The notes beneath the pieces were generated by a model. The model ran no database searches and was not told where the DNA came from. It worked only from the letters and a program-made list of their open reading frames with translations. Both the position numbers and the translations under genes were made by a program. Shown one piece after another: positions 11,410-21,828 of a stretch of 64,000 nt of DNA. The first letter of the stretch is position 1, and each line of letters begins with the position of its first letter. Source of the stretch: Hemibagrus wyckioides (taxonomy: Eukaryota; Chordata; Actinopteri; Siluriformes; Bagridae); the NCBI RefSeq assembly GCF_019097595.1, contig NC_080711.1, forward strand, positions 21,476,928 through 21,540,927, read 5' to 3'.

Positions 11410-11820
11410 TTATGGTAGCGCACACAATAATACACAGCTGTGTCTTCCATCTGCAGATTCTGACCATGGAGAGTCACCGTGTTACTGGAGGTGTCCTGTG
11501 TGATGCTGAACCTGTCTTTCAGTGACTCTGTGTACCCTGTGCTTCCACTGCTACAAATGACTCCAATCCACTGTATATTTTTCCCAGTAGCATGACAATG
11601 GTCAAAGCCTGTCCAGGCTGGACATTCACATGACCTGGCTGAGCAAAATTGATTGTGCCAAAAACAACTGCAATAAAAAATGTAAAAAGTACATATTAAT
11701 CAAATTTCTCTAAAAAATCTCAAGAACAATTACACAAAGTACAACGATAGATGCTTTAAACAAATGTGTGAACTTACAAGATGCAGATATGCACAGCACC
11801 AGGAAATAAACAAGCAGCAT
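11410..11820 (-). pseudogene. IGHV pseudogene V4 (family D), inverted
   Basis: Minus strand: leader exon 11820-11778 (MLLVYFLVLCISAS), donor GTAAGT, V exon 11667-11410. Compared with its copy V19, an internal deletion joins QAFTIV to the FR2 segment ATGKNIQ-equivalent, removing the first Cys, CDR1 and the FR2 Trp. CDR2 (GVICSSGSTG) and FR3 to YYCVR remain. Upstream on the minus strand the octamer is degenerate (ATTTTGCG near 11920) with a TATATAA box near 11901. Its orientation would require inversional joining. Confidence 0.87.
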
Positions 11821-12798
11821 GTTTGCTCTTGAGGCTGTACTGGTGGGATCTGCTCTTTGGTCATCAGGCTTTATTGAGGTGTAGTCAGGGACAGAGTTTA
11901 TATAATGTTAGCGCACGCAAAATGGCTCTTTTCCTGTTTTGGTGTACAGGTTGAAGGGGCTGCTGGATATAGCTGTGATATTTCCTAATGTAATAGGTAG
12001 ACTGTTTTTTTTTTTACCTTAAACATCAGTGTAAAATACAATAATTAGAATCAGGAATTTATTTAACATCAAAATATAACATTTAGATATCTGAGTTTTT
12101 TCTTTGCATTTATAGAGATGCCAAAATGCCAATGATCTTATGTTCATCATAATTTGTTGTCAAAGGTTGTAATTAGTTATAAATTCTTTTCATAGAGGAT
12201 TTTTAGTTATTGTTAGCTAAGCAGGTGTGTTGTATTTCTGTTAAAATTATACAATGTCTGTAAAATCAGATTTACATTTTTTTTTTTCAACAAAACCCTC
12301 ATTCCAGGATACAGTATAAATTATTATTAAATTATAATTCTCTACTTGTTTGTTTTTATGCCTCTAGATGTCAGTCTTTGTAAAGAAGCCCTTCTCAGTA
12401 TATTTTAACACATTCAGCATCTCTCTCTTTAAACACTCTAATCATTCTCCAGCTTCATTTAACTCAAATAACAGATAATTGCTTTTTTGGGACTCTGCAA
12501 AAGTGATCTATATTTAACAACAATATTCAGTTTATTTTATAAATTTTACAGTTATACTCACTTTTTGGGGTTTTATAAAATATTTAGAAAATAAATGATA
12601 AATGAGCAGGATCAGGAAAGTTTGTGTATTTATGCTTAGCACAGTGCAATAATAATTCAATACAAGCAGCAGGAGTGTTAGGGCACACTAGAAAATACCA
12701 CAAAAATAACAGTTAATGACCTGAAAATGTGAAACATACAGTAAGCTTCGTCTCGGCTGTTCATCTGTGAATGTTTTTATATCTCTAGTGGGCGTGTC
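11821..12798. other. Shared flank between inverted V4 and V5
   Basis: No gene. The stretch is repeated almost base for base at about 34947-35900 between V19 and V20, showing block duplication. Confidence 0.8.
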
Positions 12799-12806
12799 AT
12801 GCAAAT
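12799..12806 (+). promoter_or_regulatory. Octamer ATGCAAAT of V5
   Basis: Exact octamer in the family C context GGGCGTGTCATGCAAATGAA, 103 bp before the leader ATG. Confidence 0.88.
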
Positions 12807-12908
12807 GAAATCCTGCATTTGAACCATTTATGCTGAAACATTCAGCCCAACAACATACCAGCAGTTTGTGTTCATTTACAGCAGCAGGAATCATTTTAAT
12901 TCTTTGAG

Positions 12909-13357
12909 ATGGGACTAGGCAGTGTTTTGAGTTACTTTACTCTAGCAATGTTTATTCAATGTTAGTATTATTATTTGTTATAAAGAAACATTTTAAGTAT
13001 TTTATTACTTGCTTTTTTAACATTAACACAAATGTTTGTATGTTCTTGCAGATTCTTGCAGTCAGACACTGATCGAGTCTGATCCAGTGATCATCAAACC
13101 TGATCAGTCTCATAAACTGACCTGCACAGCCTCTGGATTAGACATTGGAGGCTACTGGATGGACTGGATCAGACAGGCGCCTGGAAAAGGACTGGAATGG
13201 GTTGCAACTATAACATCTGACAGTAGTAGCAAATATTACTCCAGCACTGTTCAGGGCCGCTTCACCATCTCCAGAGACAACAGTAAGAAGCAGGTGTATC
13301 TGCAGATGAACAGCATGAGGACAGAAGACACTGCAGTTTATTACTGCGCCCATGACA
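12909..13357 (+). CDS. IGHV segment V5 (family C), apparently functional
   Basis: Leader exon 12909-12960 ([17 protein letters not shown], 52 nt, longer than in other families), donor GTTAGT, V exon 13052-13357. Mature part [19 protein letters not shown]; first Cys in KLTCTAS, CDR1 [10 protein letters not shown]2 [19 protein letters not shown]2 [10 protein letters not shown]3 [18 protein letters not shown], end DTAVYYCAH. The closing His replaces the usual Arg. An additional Cys at mature residue 3 is shared by all family C members. Confidence 0.93.
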
Positions 13358-13395
13358 CACAGTGATACTTCCCCTTAGACATCAGTACAAAAACA
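13358..13395 (+). other. RSS of V5
   Basis: CACAGTG, 22-bp spacer, ACAAAAACA. Confidence 0.92.
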
Positions 13396-13836
13396 CATAC
13401 TTGCTACAGTCACATGACAAACCCACTTTTTAGATTCCTGGAGGTCAAAGAACCAAACTATTTACAGTGTCTCTGACTTACATGTTACCACTTGCCGACT
13501 TTAACTGATTGTTTGGACATTTACTGTTGTTAGATTACTTAATTCAATTCTAAATTTAGGCAAAGAAAAAATAATACAACACACACAACATGAGGTCCAG
13601 ACAGTATAAAATTTTTCTCTACTTGCTGTTTTAATCACAGAAAAATTTCACAGTGTGACAGAGTGAGAACTATGGATACATTTTCAAATCATTAAAAGTC
13701 ATTTACATACTATACACCAACATTTATCTTGCATATTGAGTCTTAAATAAATACAAACAAATTTAATCACCAAGGAACATTTCCATTGTGATTATTAAAA
13801 CCTGCAGAACACCATCATAACAATATGTAAATGAAT

Positions 13837-13844
13837 ATGCAAAA
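13837..13844 (+). promoter_or_regulatory. Octamer-like ATGCAAAA before orphan leader V6
   Basis: One mismatch to the octamer, same position as in the intact copy V23 (40589-40596). Confidence 0.55.
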
Positions 13845-13929
13845 TGTTCCCCTTACAGCTACATATAGAGAAATATCAGCCACGGTCACTGTGGGCTCTG
13901 GAGAGTTTAGCACTGCTTTTAGATAAAAG

Positions 13930-13969
13930 ATGTTCCTTCCAGTTCTGCTGCTGCTGGCAGCTTCATCCT
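13930..13969 (+). pseudogene. Orphan leader exon V6 (family G), V exon deleted
   Basis: MFLPVLLLLAASS with donor GTGAGT, nearly identical to the V23 leader at 40682-40721. The intron matches V23 for about 75 bp and then jumps to sequence that in the other copy lies about 1.1 kb further on, upstream of V24. The V exon and RSS were therefore lost by deletion. Confidence 0.85.
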
Positions 13970-14198
13970 GTGAGTTTCACTTCAGTAATGAACTCAGAGC
14001 TGCTAATAAATTACTGCAGTTATAACCTACTGTACATATATTTTTGATGTACCCTTAATTTTGAAGAATGCTGATTACATTCTACACCAAAAACCCCATA
14101 TATTTAAATGCAGACTTAAATATAATATAGATCAGCTATACAGTGAGCAGCATGTGGATGTGGACTGAACACCTCCATAGTGGTCATGGACACTCCCT

Positions 14199-14206
14199 AT
14201 TCAAAT
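14199..14206 (+). promoter_or_regulatory. Octamer variant ATTCAAAT of V7
   Basis: One-mismatch octamer shared by all family F promoters (also 32712, 42029, 58345), followed by a TATAAA-type box. Confidence 0.6.
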
Positions 14207-14316
14207 AGAGTCATGTATAAACAGCATGTTCTTGGCTGCTCTAGTTTCCAGTGAGCTCTGTGATAGATAACACTCCCATACACTTTAAATCTGGGTGAAG
14301 CAGAACTCAGAGAAGG

Positions 14317-14588
14317 ATGATTTTAGGACTGTGTATTTTATTACTACTCATTTCATGTAAGTTTATAATTACTAGCATTATAATCATTATAAGATAACAT
14401 TACCTAGTTCTACTCTTCTCCTCCAGATTCTTATGGACAGTCCTCAGCTTCTGTGGTGAAGAGACCTGGAGAGTCCATCACTCTGTCCTGTACTGTCTCT
14501 GGATTCTCAGTGGGAAGCATATTCACTCAGTCATTGCACGGCCAGTTCTCCATCACTAAAGACACCAATAAAAACATGCTGTACCCTT
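14317..14588 (+). pseudogene. IGHV pseudogene V7 (family F)
   Basis: Leader exon 14317-14356 ([13 protein letters not shown]) and start of V exon at 14427 are sound. FR1 has its Cys (LSCTVSG), but the frame jumps from CDR1 (FSVGS) to late CDR2 (FTQSLHGQ), deleting FR2. FR3 breaks off after KNMLYP with TGA and unrelated sequence. No Tyr-Tyr-Cys and no RSS remain. Confidence 0.88.
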
Positions 14589-15117
14589 GAATAGCTTGTC
14601 ATCATCATCTCTATAGAAATAGAAGTTTTGTCAGTTTGCTTTTCTAGAGCATTCAGGCAAGAAGAAAAGACATCAGCAGTGATGTTTGAGAAGCAACTGT
14701 TGTTGCCCATAAATCTGGGAATGATTATAAGACGATGGACAAACAGTTTGAATTATCCTAGAATTTAAGAGTACTTTCTTTTTCACAAAAACTATATATC
14801 ACATCCAATGTTTTATTCCAGGCATAACATATCTATTAGCATGAATTGTATATCACTGGTAAATACACACAGTTCATTCGTTGGTTAGAGAGCATAAGAA
14901 AAACTCATTCTTTATGTTCATGGAGGCAGATGAATGCTATAAATCACAATTATAGGTGGATTACAGCATGAATACTGTAGAAAGGCATGGTTACACAAAA
15001 GAGTTAAACAAAGGAGTTTTTCTCCCCATTAGAAACCCACATAGCCTCCATCAGATGAATCTCCTCCTGATGATTTAAATACATTTCAGATACATTCTCC
15101 TCCCATCATCAGCAGAT

Positions 15118-15125
15118 AAGCAAAT
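15118..15125 (+). promoter_or_regulatory. Octamer variant AAGCAAAT of V8
   Basis: All seven family E promoters carry AAGCAAAT in the same context (GATAAGCAAATCC), about 105 bp before the leader ATG. Confidence 0.6.
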
Positions 15126-15223
15126 CCAAGCATCAGAGCTGGATCTCACTCTATTTATATGATGTGATGGTGTCTGTTAAACTTTGGAGAACAGAGAAGA
15201 CTCCAGTACAAACAACACACACC

Positions 15224-15659
15224 ATGTTCTCTACATCTCTACTGCTCCTGCTGGCAGCTGCTTCTTGTGAGTGCTTTATCAAATTCATTCATTTACTAGA
15301 TGAAGAATAAAGGTGCAGCAGATATTGTGTGAGATATCACCATGTGTTTTCCTCCACAGATGTACATGGTGTGGAACTGACTCAGCCTGCTTCCATGACA
15401 GTCCAGCCAGGCCAGAGTCTCTCCATCCACTGCAAGGTTTCATATTCAGTTACAAGCTATCGTACAGCTTGGATCCGACAACCTGCAGGAAAAGCTCTGG
15501 AGTGGATTGGATACATCAGTAGTGATGGGAGTACAGCTTACAGTGACAAACTGAAAAATAAGTTCAGCATCTCCAGAGACACTTCTACTAACACAATAAC
15601 AATTGGAGGACAGAACATGCAGACTGAAGACACAGCTGTGTATTACTGCGCTGGTTACA
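15224..15659 (+). CDS. IGHV segment V8 (family E), apparently functional
   Basis: Leader exon 15224-15266 (MFSTSLLLLLAAAS), donor GTGAGT, V exon 15360-15659. Mature VELTQPASMTVQPGQ; Cys in LSIHCKVS; CDR1 YSVTSYRT; FR2 AWIRQPAGKALEWIG; CDR2 YISSDGST; end DTAVYYCAG. Family E lacks the Gly that follows Val-Ser in the other families (VSYSV, not VSGYS). Confidence 0.93.
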
Positions 15660-15698
15660 CACAGTGAGACAGAATAGTGGATTCCTCTTACAAAAACC
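15660..15698 (+). other. 23-RSS of V8
   Basis: CACAGTG, 23-bp spacer, ACAAAAACC. Confidence 0.93.
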
Positions 15699-16810
15699 TT
15701 ATGAGACATGTTACACACATCCTCTCAATGCAACTAATAAATCATCTCAGTCACACTTTCACTTTCTTCTATTGTAATAAAGTTGTAATAGTTTGCAGCA
15801 TTTTAAAACACAGTCACACAAAGTCATTATTAAATAAAAAATAAAACATTACTGAAAGAGTTTATTATCAGTTTATTCTGAACTATTATTAATCCCTTCA
15901 TTTTACAGGATTTTTAACCAACAGTTGGAATCAGTGTTTACTGAGTGGATTCAGGAATAATACAGCATGTTTCCAGCAGTGTGTTGTGTTTAACACACAG
16001 TCTGTTCTCACAGTGTGAGGTGCAATAATTGAAACAACTGAAGGAGGCAGCAGAGTTTAACAAATAAAGTGAAAATAGTGAATCCACAAACTGCATTCTG
16101 TATGAGACTCATTATCAATCATCTCATTTATCATAATTTAGGAATATTTGTGTTGAATATTACCAATTTTACACTTGATATGTAGTATGATATGAAAACA
16201 GAATAAAAAATACATTCTATCCTACATTATCCCTCAGTCATTATCATGATGATGTGAAACCTCTGGTAGGTTTGAGTTTTACTGATTAATTCATTAAGGG
16301 AATGCTTTAATTTCTTTAGCAGGTGTGAAATATTTACATTTCATATAATAGGTTTATGTGAAATACTGAAGGCTAAAACATATTAGAGAAATCCTCTCAA
16401 AGTCTACTGGATTAAGGGTTTTGCTCCTTGTGGTTTATTCAGAAAGGATACGTAAAAAAGAGAAGCAGATGCTTTATTCCATCATTCACACAAAATTCAC
16501 AAGATTTAACAACAGACAAGTTGTTAGCTCCTGACTAAATAAATTACTGATTTGTGACCTGAATTATTTCTTTAATTAAATTCAGTTTCTATTAGACACA
16601 CAGATAAAAAAAGACATATTCTGAACAAACCAGAACATTCTTCTGGGTGTTACAGTGATAAACAGTGATGGATTAAAAAGACATGAGATCTAATGAGTAA
16701 AGAGCAGTGATGAACCTGACAGCATGAAACACACCCAGAGTCTTACAGGAAGCTTTTTCTCATCTCAGCTGTTCCTCTGTGAATGTTTTTATATCTCTAG
16801 TGGGCGTGTC
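15699..16810. other. E-to-C intervening flank
   Basis: No gene. It recurs after V10 (22304-23106, with a deletion), V21 and V31, marking the repeated E-C unit. Confidence 0.75.
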
Positions 16811-16818
16811 ATGCAAAT
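16811..16818 (+). promoter_or_regulatory. Octamer ATGCAAAT fused to V9
   Basis: Exact family C octamer, but only about 34 bp from V coding sequence because the leader is deleted. Confidence 0.8.
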
Positions 16819-16851
16819 GAAATCCTGCATTTGAACCATTTATGCTGAAAC

Positions 16852-17116
16852 ATCATCAAACCTGATCAGTCTCATAAACTGACCTGCACAGCCTCTGGAT
16901 TTAGTAGTAGCTATGATATGGCTTGGATTAGACAGGCGCCTGGAAAAGGACTGGAATGGGTTGCATACATCTCAAGTGGCAGTAGTAGCATATATTACTC
17001 CAGCGCTGTTCAGGGCCGCTTCACCATCTCCAGAGACAACAGTAAGAAGCAGGTGTATCTGCAGATGAACAGCATGAGGACAGAAGACACTGCAGTTTAT
17101 TACTGCGCCCGTGACA
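16852..17116 (+). pseudogene. IGHV pseudogene V9 (family C), leaderless
   Basis: A deletion joins the promoter 5' region (ATGCTGAAACAT) to IIKPDQ in FR1, at a short CATCA-type overlap. Start codon, leader, intron and the first residues are gone. The remaining V is open: KLTCTAS, short CDR1 [25 protein letters not shown]2 ISSGSSS, end YYCARDTQ. The upstream ATG at the old 5' UTR gives a seven-codon frame that stops. Confidence 0.9.
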
Positions 17117-17154
17117 CACAGTGATACTTCCCCTTAGACATCAGTACAAAAACA
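17117..17154 (+). other. RSS of V9 (intact)
   Basis: CACAGTG, 22-bp spacer, ACAAAAACA. Confidence 0.9.
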
Positions 17155-17867
17155 TATACTTGCTATAGTCACATGACAAACCCACATTTTCCGAAGCTGT
17201 GGATTCATGGAGGTCAAAGAACCAAAATATTTTCATTCTCTCTGACTGACCTGTTACCACTTGCTGATTTTTACTGGATTGTTCTAAATATTCCCTTAAT
17301 ATATCTTAACTAATATTGATTTCCATATTGATTGAAATAATTAGTAATACTCTAAATTTCCTAGTCCACCTTATCCCACTGATTCTTAAGACATTTTGTA
17401 AACATACTTAACAAGATTTGTAGGTTTATTATTATTTATATATTGTATTCAATTTTAACACTCTTGCTCAGTACTGAAGATAAAATGAAATATGTTGAAA
17501 TATGAAATAAATGTATACTATAGATGTATATTCTCTCCTGTGTGTTGGACATTTAAAATATCCATATTTTTGAAACTATTATACAAGATCAAGTTCATTT
17601 CTGGCTATTACTCATTTGCTGGATTGAACGGTTGCCAGACATTAGTATGAAAATGACAGAAAAATCATCCTAGGCCAAAAATGAAAATGAAAGGTGCAGT
17701 CGCATATGAAATATGATTGTGCAATGGCATTTGACTATTGTTTACCAGCTCTTCTGGGAGCTACTTTAAACTATTTAAATAAAGATTTAAAAAAATATAT
17801 TGTGGAATTAAGTTACATTAAACGTGCAGCTTTCTTTTTGGGAAGCTGAGCTCACTCTTTCTGTTTG
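17155..17867. other. V9 3' flank, no gene
   Basis: AT-rich, nothing supported. Confidence 0.5.
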
Positions 17868-17925
17868 AAATACACAATATTGCCAAAAGTTTTAGGACAC
17901 CCCTTCAAATGATTGAGTTTAGGTG
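17868..17925. mobile_element. Tc1/mariner terminal fragment
   Basis: The text ATTGCCAAAAGTTTTAGGAC, then ACCCCTTCAAATGATTGA, matches from memory a common fish Tc1-type terminal repeat. No partner end was found. Confidence 0.45.
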
Positions 17926-18339
17926 TTGTTCTTAGTGGTTGGGCTCAGGCCTCTGAGAAGTCTGACAGCTAAAATAACTAAGCAGAAAAAGCCTGCTGTA
18001 ATTAAAACCAAGCTGTTAAGGGAAGTTACAACTTACAGCATGCGAGTTACAGCATGATTTTTTGAGGGTCGACCATATACTGCATATAAAACCTCCGCTG
18101 GTTCCCAACAGAACGCCGACCTTTCCAACATGGCGGAGGAATTGACGTGTCTGTATACAAATCACAGCGGCGCCCTCTACTGCCTCCTGATATAAGTGAA
18201 TATGACAAGCTGTTATGACAGGAAAGTGTATTTATTAACCATTTATTATCAGATTTTATTGAAACATAATCACCATGCATTATAACCTTAATTAATGCTT
18301 AAATAAAATATTAAGAATATAACGCGCCATGTTGTTGTT

Positions 18340-18509
18340 TTTTGAAAGTCCCGCCCCTTTTTGTGGTTTTCATTTAAAAGTCCAGAGCGCGTGCTTGCGT
18401 CATCTAGAAGGCTTTTAAAAGAGATTTCAAAAGAAAACGACGGAGACAGCGACACTGCGGATTACCTGGAGATATTTCAAGGATAAACAGCAGATTTTCT
18501 TGAAGAGAA
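18340..18509 (+). promoter_or_regulatory. CpG-rich promoter and 5' UTR of the small membrane-protein gene
   Basis: GC box CCCGCCCC near 18350, several CpGs and no octamer. The base composition differs from the V promoters and suggests a broadly used promoter. Confidence 0.5.
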
Positions 18510-19061
18510 ATGATGGATTTAGGTAAGTATCTTCCCTTCCTAGGTAGATGGACAGGCCGGGGCCTGGCCTGCGCCGCCGGGATGCTCGCGCTCACCTCCG
18601 CGGGATACTGCGCGTATCGCTGGCTGAAGAGGAGCAGCGATCTTCAAGCTGCTGAACTTCAAGCTGCTCACGGTGAGAAAAGCTCACTTTTTACTTAGTC
18701 TGTGTGTTTCTAATCGCTCTAGAACTTACAGAGAGAGTGTGTGTGGAAAATGAATGACTTTAATCGGTACAGAGGACAAACAGGATCAAATCTCCTGTGT
18801 ACTTTAGCTAACAGAGCTAGCCGAAAGCTAAGGCGCGTGACTGAGCTAACATTAGCCGGCGATGCTACATGGCTCATATCAAGAGCATTTTAAAGTATAA
18901 AAGTGATTATTGTGTGGATTAAAACATTTCGAGGCACAACATCATGACTTTTAGACTTTTAGAAATAGTCTTGAAGTTTTAGGAAAATAATCAAGTACAG
19001 GGCGGAGTCACGAAGCCTGACATGAAGCGGAGTTACTGTTAGCACCGGGATTATTATTATG

Positions 19062-19113
<52 letters not shown>

Positions 19114-20442
19114 TCGTTGAAGTGTTTTATTTCTCTTCTTGGTCTCGGCATTGTTTCTTCTGATGTGTTAATAGTTAGAGTGAATGTTGTGGTAATGAGT
19201 GAGTTCCTGTTAGCGCATCATTGTAGCAGCTGTAAAGAGTCAGTCCCTCACCAACTCGCCTTTTTATTTCCCTTCCTCTTCAATAAGACTCGTTTCTCCT
19301 TACTGATCACTAATATAACACTCTGATTAAAGACATGAAGGGGATGAGAGTGTGTCTTCTTGAAATATTTTCTTTCCTACATGAATGTCAGTTTCCACTG
19401 ATGAAATTTGTCATCTCCGTGACATACTGATGTGGTTAAATGTGTCAAATGTTTTCCAGGATCTGTTGTTGATGATGTGGAGGAAGCCGAGACCACCGAG
19501 GTATGTGTCAGGAAAAAAGGACTAGGATTAATATATTATATACTACAATATCAAATGTATTAGTTTTTCATTTTTAACTGGTGTGTGTGTGTGTGTGTGT
19601 GTGTGTGTATTAAGGTCACTGATCCAAGCGTCCAGCTCCTTTGCTCTGAACACGACCCTCAGATGTCAGCTGATGCCATGGTAATTTTATATTTCTGTTA
19701 TTTTTAGTGTATTCTTTAGATGCTTTTGGTTGAAACAGCAAATTTTAATCTTTGTGCTTTATTCAGGTCACTGAGATAAATATCCAGCTCCGGAGCACCA
19801 GCCTTGACCCTCAGAAGTCAGCTGTCATTCTGGTAATTTTATATTTCAGACATTTTTCAGTGAAATGTTTCCCGACCTTTTGTTTTTGTGTGGCCTTGTC
19901 ACTGTCCATGCTTGTAAATCCAAATATAAAGCAATTCTCGGTCAGTAAAAAGTAGTACAGGTAAAATACTATATACAACAAATTTAAAATATATTAGCTG
20001 TTCATTTCTAACGTGTGTGTGTGTGTGTGTGTGTGCACTGTATTAATGTCGCAACTTCCTTCACTTCTGAGATTTTGCACAGAAGTTATGTGTAGAATTA
20101 TGTGTCAATTGAATTGTTTCTGTTAACATAATAATAAATAATTCCTAATAGACACCCAAGTCATTACTAATCCAAGCCTTTGTACTGGAACATTTCTGTT
20201 TGTGAAGTGACGCAAATGACTAAGTTACAAGAACTCTCAACTCTTGCTTGCATGTACTCCAGTTATTAAACACAGCCACTAAGCTGAACTGATGAACTGT
20301 AAAAATGTGACAGCGTTTTCATCCTCAGCTCCTCCAAAACCAGCCTGTGGATGTCCAAAGTACAGACCTGAGTCTATTGGTTAAAAGGATGTGCAAAGGA
20401 TGTGTTTTTGTTCTGCAGCATTCAGACTCTCTAAAGACCTAA
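18510..20442 (+). CDS. Predicted five-exon gene, small single-pass membrane protein, product unknown
   Basis: Exons 18510-18672, 19460-19500, 19615-19680, 19767-19832 and 20329-20442 join in one frame to about 149 residues. Donors are GTGAGA, GTATGT, GTAATT and GTAATT; every acceptor ends AG. Exon 1 has a hydrophobic stretch at residues 19-33 (LACAAGMLALTSAGY) followed by YRWLKR, which fits a signal anchor. Exons 3 and 4, both 66 nt and phase 0, are tandem duplicates (VTDPSVQL and DPQMSA against VTEINIQL and DPQKSA). Stop TAA at 20440, AATAAA at 20537. A second donor-like AGGTAAGT lies at 18530 inside exon 1. I do not recognise the protein. Confidence 0.55.
19051..19112. repeat. (ATT)n microsatellite in intron 1
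   Basis: About 20 copies of ATT with one GATT interruption. Confidence 0.93.
19581..19608. repeat. (GT)n microsatellite before exon 3
   Basis: Pure GT run just before the exon 3 acceptor; a similar run at 20013 suggests that the duplicated unit included it. Confidence 0.93.
20013..20034. repeat. (GT)n microsatellite, second copy
   Basis: Followed by GTATTAATGTC, which parallels GTATTAAGGTC at exon 3; probably a third, decayed exon copy. Confidence 0.85.
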
Positions 20443-20638
20443 GTGATGCCATTTCTGATCACCCATTATATCTGTACTTTTATACTGTAAGTTTGGCTTC
20501 AACAATGTTCATATTCTGGTTCTCTAAATGACTCTAAATAAATTGCAGCTAAATTTCTCTGTCTGCATCTGCAGGTTTTATGTGGTCAGGAGTCCACAAG
20601 TAAATAGAGAACCAAAACTACTGGAATTAGAGGTGTAA

Positions 20639-20640
<2 letters not shown>

Positions 20641-20702
<62 letters not shown>
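20641..20702. repeat. (AT)n microsatellite
   Basis: Long perfect AT run after the predicted polyadenylation signal. Confidence 0.93.
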
Positions 20703-20705
<3 letters not shown>

Positions 20706-20936
20706 TACTGTAAATAAAAATCTAATTGCTTAGTATCATGAGACAATAATCATGATAATGTATTCAGTCACTTGTTCATCTTTTAGGAAGTGTGTTATTC
20801 GGGTCAGAGCGCTGGATCCAGAGTCCATTTCAGGAACACTGAGTGTACAGCCTGGACATGTTACACATGCCCTTTTAAACTGTGATTTATATGCTTCATT
20901 TATGTTTCTTATATAGCTGTAGTTTTTGTTCTTAGC

Positions 20937-21030
<94 letters not shown>

Positions 21031-21060
21031 ACACCTAGTGGCAATTTAGAGAAGACAAGT
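20703..21060 (+). repeat. Interspersed fish repeat tail, copy 1
   Basis: GGATCCAGAGTCC, AACACTGAG, CCTGGACATG and CACACCTAG-GGCAATTT follow in the order of a common teleost repeat tail. A second copy is at 59490-59650. Confidence 0.55.
20935..21030. repeat. (TCTA)n microsatellite
   Basis: Perfect tetranucleotide array of about 24 copies. Confidence 0.95.
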
Positions 21061-21169
21061 CACCTGTTTGATTCCTGATTTAATTTCTTGAAAAGTTTCT
21101 TCATTTTAAACTTTTGAATAATAAAGTAGATGAAGTATAGAGAATAGTTTCACTGAGTTGTTGATAGAT

Positions 21170-21639
21170 ATTAGATTTCAGCTTTGCCTTCTGCTCACTA
21201 GAGATTACAATTCTTCTTCAGAATTTAAAAACACCTGATCTAGAATCTTCTCAGCTATTTCTCTCTGGATTCATCAGTTAAAGCCTCTAGAGTGCAGACT
21301 ATACCAGAATGAACATCATGTTCTATTGAACGGTTTGATTATAATGTTAAATGTAGCTCATACTGTTCAGAAAACACTGCAATATTTCACCAAGTCAGAG
21401 TCAAATATGACATGAGCATCATTTCTGTGTTAATGTAATTCTCTAGAGTGCAGCTTACACATGACTGATAACGACATAAAGGATTGTTTATATAATTATT
21501 ATTAATTTTATGTAATAATTCAGATTAATTTAAGTGTACTGGAAATAGATTAGTTTTCAATCTGACCATCAGAGGAACTGTTAATTACATCACAAAACAT
21601 CCATATCATTAATAATAATAACAAACAACCAAATTCTTT
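21170..21639. repeat. Family J upstream block, copy 1
   Basis: Starts AGATTTCAGCTTTGCCTTCT. The same block is found at 44140-44650 before intact V25 and at 60260-60660. Confidence 0.75.
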
Positions 21640-21669
21640 TCCACTATGGAACAGCTTGGATTCGACAAC
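21640..21669 (+). pseudogene. 30-bp IGHV relic (family J, CDR1-FR2)
   Basis: Encodes HYGTAWIRQ, matching V25 at 45081-45110. It joins the family J upstream block on the left to the family E promoter on the right, so it is the scar of two deletions or unequal exchanges. Confidence 0.72.
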
Positions 21670-21722
21670 TTGACAACATTTGAATACATTTCAGATACAT
21701 TCTCCTCCCATCATCAGCAGAT

Positions 21723-21730
21723 AAGCAAAT
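21723..21730 (+). promoter_or_regulatory. Octamer variant AAGCAAAT of V10
   Basis: Family E form, 106 bp before the leader ATG. Confidence 0.6.
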
Positions 21731-21828
21731 CCAAGCATCAGAGCTGGATCTCACTCTATTTATATGATGTGATGGTGTCTGTTAAACTTTGGAGAACAGA
21801 GAAGACTCCAGTACAAACAACACACACC

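Noticed and set aside
12688..12894. Minus-strand ORF conserved at 12688, 35712, 39623 and 45749 (MIPAAVNEHKLLVCC)
   Set aside because: It is antisense to the family C promoter and 5' UTR; it recurs only since the V genes were duplicated, and no coding signal supports it.
18047..18280. Minus-strand ORF upstream of the small membrane-protein gene
   Set aside because: No recognisable domain or splice support; it lies in or near the CpG-rich promoter. A divergent transcript is possible but unsupported.
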